Part shown: in pieces, positions 1-4,932 of the stretch
Layout of the letters: every line of letters starts with the position of its first letter
Position numbering within the stretch: the stretch's first letter is position 1
Notes under the pieces: model-generated
Databases searched by the model: none
Told to the model about the DNA's origin: nothing
Seen by the model: only the letters and a program-made list of their open reading frames with translations
Source: Gammaproteobacteria bacterium
Lineage (GTDB): Bacteria; Pseudomonadota; Gammaproteobacteria; UBA9214
Direction: 5' to 3'
Assembly: GCA_020027635.1 (NCBI GenBank)
Contig: JAHKKL010000201.1
Coordinates: 1 to 6,857 of the forward strand
Length of the DNA stretch: 6,857 nucleotides
Program-made: the position numbers and the translations under genes

Positions 1-16
1 AATAAGGCCGACGCCG

Positions 17-1960
17 TCATTTGTTGCCGGCGTCTTTCACCTCTTCGAACTCCGCATCGACGACATCACCTTCCGCCCCGGCACCGGCCTCGCCGGCGGC
101 ACCCGCGGCGGCCCCGCCCCCCGCGGCTCCCGACCCGGCCTGCTGTTCCTTGTAGATGCGCTCGGCGAGCTTCCCGGACTTCTCACCCAGGGCGCTAGTG
201 TGCGTTTCGATGGCGCCCTTGTCGTCGCCCTTCATGGCCTGCTGCAGGGCCTCGATGGCCGACTGGATACCCTTCTTCTCGGACTCGCTTACCTTGTCCC
301 CAAGGTCCTTGAGTGACTTGTTGGTGGCATGAATCAGCCCATCCGCCTGGTTGCGGGCGTCGATCAGCTCATGGAACTTGCGGTCTTCCTCGGCATGCGC
401 TTCGGCATCCTTGACCATCTGCTCGATCTCGGCATCCGACAAGCCGCTCGAGGCCTTGATCTGGATCGACTGCTGCCTGCCGGTCGCCTTGTCCTTCGCC
501 GAGACGTGCAGGATGCCGTTGGCATCGATGTCGAAGGTCACCTCGATCTGGGGCACGCCGCGCGGGGCCGGGGGGATATCGCTCAGGTCGAAGCGTCCCA
601 GGGACTTGTTCGCGGAGGCCACGTCGCGCTCGCCCTGCAGCACGTGCACGGTAACCGCGGTCTGGCTGTCGTCCGCCGTCGAGAAGACCTGGTTAGCCTT
701 GGTCGGTATGGTGGTGTTCTTTACGATCAGCTTGGTCATCACCCCGCCCAGCGTCTCGATACCGAGCGACAGCGGCGTGACGTCGAGCAGCAGCACATCC
801 TTGACATGGCCCGACAGAACGCCGCCCTGGATCGCCGCGCCGACCGCCACGGCCTCGTCGGGATTGACGTCCTTGCGCGGCTCCTTGCCGAAGAAATTCC
901 TGACCACCTCCTGCACCTTGGGCATGCGGGTCTGGCCGCCGACCAGGATGATGTCGTCAATCTGGCTGGTCGACATCCCGGCATCCTTGAGGGCGATCTT
1001 GCACGGCTCCATGGTCCGGTCGATCAGATCCTCGACCAGGGACTCGAGCTTGGCGCGGGTGAGCTTCATGTTGAGGTGCTTGGGACCGCTGGCGTCGGCC
1101 GTGATATACGGCAGGTTCACGTCGGTCTGCTGGCTGGAGGACAGTTCGATCTTGGCCTTTTCGGCCCCTTCCTTGAGGCGCTGCATGGCGAGCGGGTCAC
1201 CGCGCAGATCGATGCCCTGATCCTTCTTGAACTCGTCCGCAAGATAGTCAATCAAACGCTTGTCGAAGTCTTCGCCGCCGAGGAAGGTATCACCGTTGGT
1301 GGACAGCACCTCGAACTGGTGCTCGCCATCCACATCGGCGATCTCGATGATGGAAATATCGAAGGTGCCGCCGCCGAGATCGTAGACGGCGATCTTGGAG
1401 TCGCCGCGCTTCTTGTCCATCCCGTAGGCGAGCGCCGCCGCCGTCGGTTCATTGATGATGCGCTTCACCTCCAGGCCGGCGATGCGTCCGGCGTCCTTGG
1501 TGGCCTGGCGCTGCGAGTCGTTGAAATAGGCCGGCACGGTGATGACCGCCTCGGTCACCTTCTCGCCCAGGTAATCCTCCGCCGTGCTCTTCATCTTCTG
1601 CAGCACGCGGGCGGAGATTTCCGGCGGCGCCATGCGCTTGCCGCGGGCCTCGACCCAAGCATCGCCGTTGTCCGCCTTGACGATCGTGTAGGGTACCAGC
1701 TTGATGTCGCGCTGAACGACGTCTTCCTGGAAGCGGCGTCCGATCAGGCGCTTGATCGCATAGAGGGTGTTGCGCGGGTTGGTGACCGCCTGGCGCTTCG
1801 CGGCCTGACCCACCAGAATCTCGTCATCGCCGGTGTAGGCCACGATGGAAGGCGTGGTCCGATCCCCCTCGCTGTTCTCGATGACCCGAGGCTTGCCGCC
1901 TTCCATGATGGCCACGCACGAGTTGGTCGTGCCGAGGTCAATGCCGATTATCTTAGCCAT
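17..1960 (-). CDS. dnaK: Molecular chaperone DnaK (Hsp70)
   Basis: Cytoplasmic ATP-driven Hsp70 that binds exposed hydrophobic segments of client proteins and works with DnaJ and GrpE. The product is 647 residues (E. coli 638). The nucleotide-binding domain spans about 1-388, with the phosphate loop IGIDLGTTNS at 5-14, K70, the INEPTAAALAYG segment at 169-180, DLGGGTF with the autophosphorylated Thr at 199, and ILVGGQTRMP at 338-347. The linker VLLL is at 389-392, followed by the beta substrate-binding domain and the helical lid. A Gly/Ala-rich tail (about 608-631) leads to the conserved EEVKD at 639-643, followed by an extra AGNK. The frame is open 30 codons further upstream to 2050, but the start at 1960 is chosen because homology begins exactly at MAKIIGIDLG and GGAG (1971-1974) lies 10 nt before it. 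It is third in the hrcA-grpE-dnaK order, 99 nt after grpE, with its own sigma-32-type promoter in that gap. No key residue is missing. Confidence 0.98.
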   Translation of the reverse strand: MAKIIGIDLGTTNSCVAIMEGGKPRVIENSEGDRTTPSIVAYTGDDEILVGQAAKRQAVTNPRNTLYAIKRLIGRRFQEDVVQRDIKLVPYTIVKADNGDAWVEARGKRMAPPEISARVLQKMKSTAEDYLGEKVTEAVITVPAYFNDSQRQATKDAGRIAGLEVKRIINEPTAAALAYGMDKKRGDSKIAVYDLGGGTFDISIIEIADVDGEHQFEVLSTNGDTFLGGEDFDKRLIDYLADEFKKDQGIDLRGDPLAMQRLKEGAEKAKIELSSSQQTDVNLPYITADASGPKHLNMKLTRAKLESLVEDLIDRTMEPCKIALKDAGMSTSQIDDIILVGGQTRMPKVQEVVRNFFGKEPRKDVNPDEAVAVGAAIQGGVLSGHVKDVLLLDVTPLSLGIETLGGVMTKLIVKNTTIPTKANQVFSTADDSQTAVTVHVLQGERDVASANKSLGRFDLSDIPPAPRGVPQIEVTFDIDANGILHVSAKDKATGRQQSIQIKASSGLSDAEIEQMVKDAEAHAEEDRKFHELIDARNQADGLIHATNKSLKDLGDKVSESEKKGIQSAIEALQQAMKGDDKGAIETHTSALGEKSGKLAERIYKEQQAGSGAAGGGAAAGAAGEAGAGAEGDVVDAEFEEVKDAGNK

Positions 1961-2029
1961 TTTCTCTAGTCTCCATGTAACTGCATGAATAATATAATCT
2001 TGTATGCAAGCCGTCGCTACCCTAATTAG

Positions 2030-2056
2030 ATGGGGTCGGCGGCCAGACAAATCAAG
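2030..2056 (-). promoter_or_regulatory. Sigma-32 (RpoH)-type heat-shock promoter before dnaK
   Basis: On the minus strand the gap between grpE and dnaK reads CTTGAT (2056-2051), 15 nt, then CCCCAT (2035-2030) followed by CTAAT. The known sigma-32 consensus is CTTGAA, about 13-15 nt, CCCCAT. The arrangement, including GA just before CCCCAT, closely resembles the E. coli dnaK P1 promoter as I remember it. Transcription would start near 2022-2024 and give a leader of about 60 nt. The -35 box overlaps the last codons of grpE. Sequence match only; no start site is shown. Confidence 0.72.
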
Positions 2057-2059
2057 AGC

Positions 2060-2476
2060 TCAGGATCTCCCCCCGGCACTGCCGGTACCCTCGGGCGAGC
2101 GCGATACGATCACCATCGCCGGGCGCAGCAGACGGTCGTTCAGCAGGTAGCCTTTCTGGACTACGGTCACTACGGTATTCGGTTCGACATCGGTGCGCTC
2201 CTGCAGGGAGATAGCCTGGTGCAACCCCGGATTGAACCGCTCGAACTGTGGATTGACCTCCGTGATGCCGAATTTTCCCAGTACCGTAGTGAGCATCTGC
2301 AGGGTCAGTTCGACACCCTCCTGCAGCCGGGCCGGATCGATCTGCCCGCCCGCAAGGGTGGCAAGGCCCATCTCCAGGCTGTCGCGCACCGGCAGCAGCT
2401 CCTGCGCGAATCGCTCCAGGGCGAACTTGTGCGCATTAACGAGATCCCGTTCGGAGCGCTTGCGCAGATTTTCCAT
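2060..2476 (-). CDS. grpE: Nucleotide exchange factor GrpE, conserved core (5' end out of frame)
   Basis: GrpE is the homodimeric cytoplasmic factor that releases ADP from DnaK. This 138-codon open stretch carries the second half of the long dimer helix (MENLRKR at 1-7, NAHKFALERF at 14-23, ELLPVRDSLE at 26-35) and the C-terminal beta domain with the family signature: NPGLHQAI at 82-89, VVQKGY at 105-110 and LRPAMVIVS at 117-125. The ATG at 2476 is almost certainly internal, because MENLRRR lies near residue 69 in E. coli GrpE (197 residues) and homology continues upstream in this frame (NWNLCLRLQAD, 2509-2477) without any ATG, GTG or TTG codon. The likely true start, at 2528, is in another frame (see that entry). 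As written, the gene would give only this truncated core or nothing useful. It lies between hrcA and dnaK. Identity is certain; the integrity of the 5' end is not. Confidence 0.9.
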   Translation of the reverse strand: MENLRKRSERDLVNAHKFALERFAQELLPVRDSLEMGLATLAGGQIDPARLQEGVELTLQMLTTVLGKFGITEVNPQFERFNPGLHQAISLQERTDVEPNTVVTVVQKGYLLNDRLLRPAMVIVSRSPEGTGSAGGRS

Positions 2477-2528
2477 GTCGGCCTGCAGGCGCAGACACAG
2501 ATTCCAGTTCTTTTTCCTTTTCCGACAT
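2477..2528 (-). other. grpE: Detached 5' end of grpE: start codon and frame break
   Basis: ATG at 2528-2526 opens MSEKEKELESVS, a typical charged GrpE amino terminus. This frame runs 31 codons to a TAA inside the core and is one nucleotide out of phase with it. The core frame is already recognisably GrpE from NWNLCLRLQAD (2509-2477), so the break lies in the A-rich stretch GGAAAAGGAAAAAG, minus strand, about 2523-2510. Removing one A from the A5 run (2511-2515) gives MSEKEKNWNLCLRLQADM, continuous with the core, for a 155-residue protein. That protein would still lack about 50 residues of the N-terminal arm and helix compared with E. coli. Sequencing indel, true mutation and slippage cannot be told apart from this window. 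Confidence 0.75.
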
Positions 2529-2535
2529 AGTGTTA

Positions 2536-2539
2536 CTCC
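2536..2539 (-). promoter_or_regulatory. Ribosome binding site for the grpE start at 2528
   Basis: On the minus strand GGAG is followed by TAACACT (7 nt) and then ATG at 2528. This is the clearest Shine-Dalgarno arrangement near grpE. It is the main reason to place the gene start at 2528 rather than at the in-frame ATG at 2476, which has no comparable site in front of it. Confidence 0.7.
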
Positions 2540-2611
2540 ATATTCCTGAAATCCTGGCTCGCAGGCTGGCCGGCAAGCCTGACGCCTGAAATAAATTCCA
2601 GTGACTGATGT

Positions 2612-2635
2612 ATGGGTTAATCTTTTTGTTTCAAG
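2612..2635 (-). promoter_or_regulatory. Possible sigma-32-type promoter before grpE
   Basis: Minus strand: CTTGAA (2635-2630) matches the -35 consensus completely, followed after 12 nt by ACCCAT (2617-2612), 5 of 6 to the -10 consensus. The spacing is one nt or more shorter than usual. The -35 box falls inside the last codons of hrcA (Ala-Leu-Lys-Gln-Lys-Asp), so coding constraint could produce it by chance. If real, it would give grpE-dnaK a heat-shock promoter downstream of the CIRCE-controlled one. Confidence 0.4.
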
Positions 2636-3660
2636 GCCGCCCCGAGCAGGCGGGCGGTCGCGTCCACAATGGGGATGACCCGGTCATAGGCCATGCGGGT
2701 CGGCCCGATGACGCCGAGTACACCCACGATCCGCCCGTCGATCTGGTAGGGGGCGGTTACCATACTGCATTCGTCCAGCGTGTGGTAGCCGGATTCATCG
2801 CCGATGAAAATCTGTATGCCCTCGCCATGCACGCACAGGTCGAGCAAATGGAGGATTTCCCGCTTCTTGTTGAAGGCTTCGAACAGGTTGCGCAATTTGT
2901 CGATATCGCACAACTCATGGAACTCCATGAGGTTGGTCTGGCCGGCCATGACATAACCCTCATTCCGGTTCTGTTCCAGAATCTGGTCCGCCATCTGCAT
3001 CGCCGTCGCCATCATGTGGTTCATGGTGGAACGCGCTTCCTGCATATCACGCAACAGGGTGTCGCGCACCGCCGTCAGGTCCTTGCCGGTGAAATGCTCG
3101 TTCAGATAGTTCGACGCCTGCTGCAATTCGGAGGCACTGCACTGGCGCTCGGTCGCGATGATGCGGTTCTGCACCTCGCCCTTGCTGGTCACCAGAATCG
3201 CCAGCACCCGTTTTTCCGACAACGGCAGGAACTCCACCCGCCGGAAGATCGCCTGCTCGTGCTTCGGCAGAGTCACCACGCCGGCCAGGTGAGTAATCCC
3301 GGACAGCAGGCCGGAGGTGGCCTCGATCAGCTCCTTCGGCGCCATGCTCATGTCGAACTCGGCGCGCAGCTGTTCAACCGAGAGGCTGTCGAGCGGCTGC
3401 ACCTTGAGCAGGGTATCCACGAAGAAGCGGTAACCCTGCACCGTGGGCACCCGTCCAGCCGAGGTATGCGGCGAGCGGATATAGCCGAGTTCCTCCAGGT
3501 CGGACATGACGTTGCGGATGGTTGCCGGACTGAGATTGAGACCCGCCTCCCGCGCCAGGGTCCTGGAACCTACCGGCTGGCCGTCGCGGATATAGCGGTC
3601 GATCAGCACCTTCAGCATATGCTGGGCACGTTCCGAAATGTCGTGCGGTGTCTCTGTCAT
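2617..3660 (-). CDS. hrcA: Heat-inducible transcription repressor HrcA
   Basis: Repressor that binds CIRCE operators and holds down chaperone operons; in the known system its activity depends on GroEL. The product is 347 residues, the usual length (about 340). The N-terminal winged helix-turn-helix covers about 1-75: RAQHMLKVLIDRYI at 11-24, QPVGSRTLAREAG at 28-40, SPATIRNVMSDLEELGYI at 44-61 and the wing SPHTSAGRVPT at 63-73. A GAF-like core follows, and the protein ends with the conserved GVLGVIGPTRMAY segment and a LLGAALKQKD tail. The ATG at 3660 is preceded by no strong ribosome binding site, only a weak purine run (CAAGACG), which may keep the repressor level low. It is the first gene of the operon, with a CIRCE about 50 bp upstream, so it should regulate itself. 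It lies 88 nt before the grpE start at 2528 and is divergent from nadK. Confidence 0.97.
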   Translation of the reverse strand: MTETPHDISERAQHMLKVLIDRYIRDGQPVGSRTLAREAGLNLSPATIRNVMSDLEELGYIRSPHTSAGRVPTVQGYRFFVDTLLKVQPLDSLSVEQLRAEFDMSMAPKELIEATSGLLSGITHLAGVVTLPKHEQAIFRRVEFLPLSEKRVLAILVTSKGEVQNRIIATERQCSASELQQASNYLNEHFTGKDLTAVRDTLLRDMQEARSTMNHMMATAMQMADQILEQNRNEGYVMAGQTNLMEFHELCDIDKLRNLFEAFNKKREILHLLDLCVHGEGIQIFIGDESGYHTLDECSMVTAPYQIDGRIVGVLGVIGPTRMAYDRVIPIVDATARLLGAALKQKD

Positions 3661-3708
3661 CGTCTTGAAAAGGGTGTGCCGCGAAACATTGTCATTCGCG
3701 CATCGGGC

Positions 3709-3735
3709 TTGGCACTCTCAACTATAGAGTGCCAG
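3709..3735 (-). promoter_or_regulatory. CIRCE operator (HrcA binding site)
   Basis: On the plus strand TTGGCACTC, 9 nt, GAGTGCCAG. The consensus is TTAGCACTC-N9-GAGTGCTAA. The spacer is exactly 9 nt and eight of nine arm positions pair (TGGCACTC with GAGTGCCA). The departures from consensus are at the third position and the outermost base of the right arm; the third-position change is compensated on the other arm. It overlaps the -10 box and the expected start site of the hrcA promoter, so bound HrcA would block initiation. The gene for its known repressor is next to it. Confidence 0.95.
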
Positions 3736-3749
3736 CGGAAAGCACGCAA
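3721..3749 (-). promoter_or_regulatory. Sigma-70-type promoter of hrcA-grpE-dnaK
   Basis: Minus strand: TTGCGT (3749-3744; 3 of 6 to TTGACA), exactly 17 nt, then TATAGT (3726-3721; 5 of 6 to TATAAT). The -10 box lies in the CIRCE spacer, the usual arrangement for CIRCE-controlled promoters. The start would fall near 3714, leaving a leader of about 53 nt before hrcA. Confidence 0.7.
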
Positions 3750-3827
3750 CCGACGATTACCCTGTCGCGCACGAAACCACGGGGGCGAACCGGCGGCTTC
3801 GGGGGGAGTTGGCGCGCCTGTGCAGTC

Positions 3828-3869
3828 ATGGTAGCTTTCCAGCCTCTCGATCCGGATAACGATCCATGA
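3828..3869 (+). other. Tiny ORF ending on the nadK start codon
   Basis: ATG at 3828 opens 13 codons (MVAFQPLDPDNDP) whose TGA overlaps the nadK ATG as ATGA. Such overlaps can couple translation, and nadK itself has only a weak ribosome binding site. This ORF also has no good site of its own: the purine-rich GGGGGGAG lies over 15 nt upstream. Probably chance; recorded because of the exact overlap. Confidence 0.15.
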
Positions 3870-4741
3870 ATACTCCCTTTGCGCGCGTCGGCCTCATCGG
3901 CAAGTCCGGTGACCGCTACGTGTCGGCCACCCTGTGTGCGCTGACCGCGCTGCTCGAGCGCCACCGCTTGCAGATCCTGCTGGATGACGGCGTGGCGGAC
4001 ATGCTTGCCGGGAGCGCCTACCCGGTGGTTACGCGTGACGCCCTGGCCAGGCAATGCGACCTCGCCATCGTGGTCGGCGGCGACGGGACGCTGCTCAATG
4101 CGGCGCGCAGCCTGGCCGATCCCGGCTGCGCCGTGCTGGGCGTCAATCTGGGACGTCTCGGCTTTCTGGTGGATGTATCGCCGGAAGAGATGGACACGCA
4201 AATCGAGAGAATCCTGGGCGGCGATTTCATCGAGGAGCAGCGTACGCTCCTGCATGCCACGGTGGACAGAAACGGGGAACCGGTTGGTGAAAGCACCGCC
4301 CTCAATGATGTCATCATTCACAAGAAAGATATCGCGCGCATGATCGAGCTCGATACCTGGATCGACGGCCATTTCCTGAACAGGAACCGGTCCGACGGCT
4401 TGATCGTCGCCACGCCGACGGGTTCGACCGCCTACGCCCTGTCGGGCGGCGGGCCGATACTGCACCCGAGCCTCGATGCCATCACCCTGGTGCCGATCTG
4501 CCCGCATACGCTCAGCAACCGTCCGATCGTCATCAACCACGATTCGAGCATCGAGATCGTCATCCGCGAAGGCACGCTGCAGGCCCAGATCTCCTGTGAC
4601 GGGCAGATCAACCTCACCCTGGACCCCGGGGACCGGGTCACTGTGCGCAGACACGACCATGACCTGCGACTCATCCATCCACCCGGTCACGATTACTTCG
4701 ATATCCTGCGCAGGAAACTGCGCTGGAGCGAGCAGCCTTGA
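3866..4741 (+). CDS. nadK: NAD kinase (ATP/polyphosphate-NAD kinase family)
   Basis: Phosphorylates NAD+ at the 2'-hydroxyl of the adenosine ribose to make NADP+, the entry point of the cell's NADP(H) pool; a cytosolic homo-oligomer. The product is 291 residues (E. coli 292). Visible motifs: the nucleotide-binding and catalytic GGDGT at 71-75 after VV, NLGRLGFL at 94-101, LND at 146-148 (the family NE/ND motif, with Asp as in Pseudomonas), the glycine-rich SDGLIVATPTGSTAY at 176-190, GGGPI at 194-198, and ISCDGQ at 242-247. The C-terminal LRLIHP..HDYFDILRRKL is typical of the gammaproteobacterial form. The start at 3866 agrees with family length, but only a weak GGAT lies upstream. It is divergent from hrcA across 205 bp and 191 bp upstream of recN on the same strand. 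I could not find a convincing nadK promoter. Nothing is missing or broken. Confidence 0.97.
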   Translation: MNTPFARVGLIGKSGDRYVSATLCALTALLERHRLQILLDDGVADMLAGSAYPVVTRDALARQCDLAIVVGGDGTLLNAARSLADPGCAVLGVNLGRLGFLVDVSPEEMDTQIERILGGDFIEEQRTLLHATVDRNGEPVGESTALNDVIIHKKDIARMIELDTWIDGHFLNRNRSDGLIVATPTGSTAYALSGGGPILHPSLDAITLVPICPHTLSNRPIVINHDSSIEIVIREGTLQAQISCDGQINLTLDPGDRVTVRRHDHDLRLIHPPGHDYFDILRRKLRWSEQP

Positions 4742-4763
4742 TTCAGAAAATCGTGATTTCTTC

Positions 4764-4834
4764 TGTAGGAGCGGGCTTGCCCGCGAACCAGTTGATACTG
4801 GAACACCGTATTCGCGGGCAAGCCCGCTCCTACA
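4764..4834. repeat. Inverted REP pair (REPIN) between nadK and recN
   Basis: Two perfectly complementary 24-bp arms, 4764-4787 and 4811-4834, flank 23 nt. Each arm contains its own short palindrome (GCGGGC-TT-GCCCGC at 4771-4784 and its mirror at 4814-4827) and begins TGTAGGAGC, the form of REP sequences well known from Pseudomonas and other gammaproteobacteria. The spacer holds a third small hairpin, CCAGT-TGAT-ACTGG (4788-4801). Such pairs are scattered by REP-associated tyrosine transposases acting in trans; none is encoded here. In RNA the element would fold into a long stem that could stabilise the nadK 3' end or reduce read-through into recN. It has no U-run, so it is not a standard terminator. 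Confidence 0.9.
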
Positions 4835-4866
4835 ATGAATCCGGCTCGGATTTTCGAGGTAACGAT

Positions 4867-4914
4867 ATGTCGATCAGCCTGCAAACCATCGGGCGCCCCG
4901 CGCCACTGCGGTAA
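4867..4914 (+). CDS. Possible 15-codon leader ORF before recN
   Basis: ATG at 4867 is preceded by GAGG (4856-4859) at a 7-nt spacing, better than anything in front of recN. It encodes MSISLQTIGRPAPLR, ends with two stop codons in a row (TAATAA, 4912-4917), and lies in the same frame as recN, whose ATG is 18 nt after the first stop. It could be a leader peptide that delivers ribosomes to recN, a remnant of an older upstream start, or chance. I do not recognise the peptide and see no attenuator pairing. Confidence 0.25.
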   Translation: MSISLQTIGRPAPLR

Positions 4915-4932
4915 TAATCGCCGTCCGTCATC

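Noticed and set aside
10..34. GACGCCG / CGGCGTC hairpin at the dnaK stop codon
   Set aside because: A 7-bp GC stem with an 11-nt loop, but the minus-strand tail (GGCCTTATT) is not a U-run and the window ends there. Not enough to call a terminator.
329..1969. 546-codon open frame on the plus strand, opposite dnaK
   Set aside because: It is the antisense shadow of dnaK, whose GC-rich codon use keeps the opposite frame free of stops. The translation has no recognisable domain, and the minus-strand protein is an unmistakable DnaK.
1981..2008. CTGCAT...ATGCAAG pairing in the dnaK leader as a possible RNA thermometer
   Set aside because: Only about 5-6 bp around an AU-rich loop, and it does not include the GGAG site or the start codon, so there is no clear way for it to control translation.
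1961..2050. 30-codon upstream extension of DnaK
   Set aside because: DnaK homology starts exactly at MAKIIGIDLG. The extension runs through the sigma-32-type promoter and the GGAG site, so it is leader sequence.
2562..2581. CAGGCT / AGCCTG hairpin between hrcA and grpE
   Set aside because: A 6-bp stem with an 8-nt GC loop and no U-run. It may be a processing or stability element, but nothing supports a specific role.
2608..3834. 408-codon open frame on the plus strand, opposite hrcA
   Set aside because: Antisense shadow of hrcA. It also runs through the CIRCE and the hrcA promoter, and it has no family features.
3722..4690. 322-codon open frame on the minus strand, opposite nadK
   Set aside because: Antisense shadow of nadK, starting near the nadK 3' end and running into the hrcA promoter; no recognisable protein.
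4745..4761. Hairpin just after the nadK stop (AGAAAATC / GATTTCT)
   Set aside because: It needs a bulge, its loop is only two bases unless the stem opens, and no U-run follows.
4797..4811. TACTGG...CCGTA as a possible LexA-like palindrome upstream of recN
   Set aside because: The half-sites are too close together and do not match CTGT/ACAG; it lies in the REP spacer.
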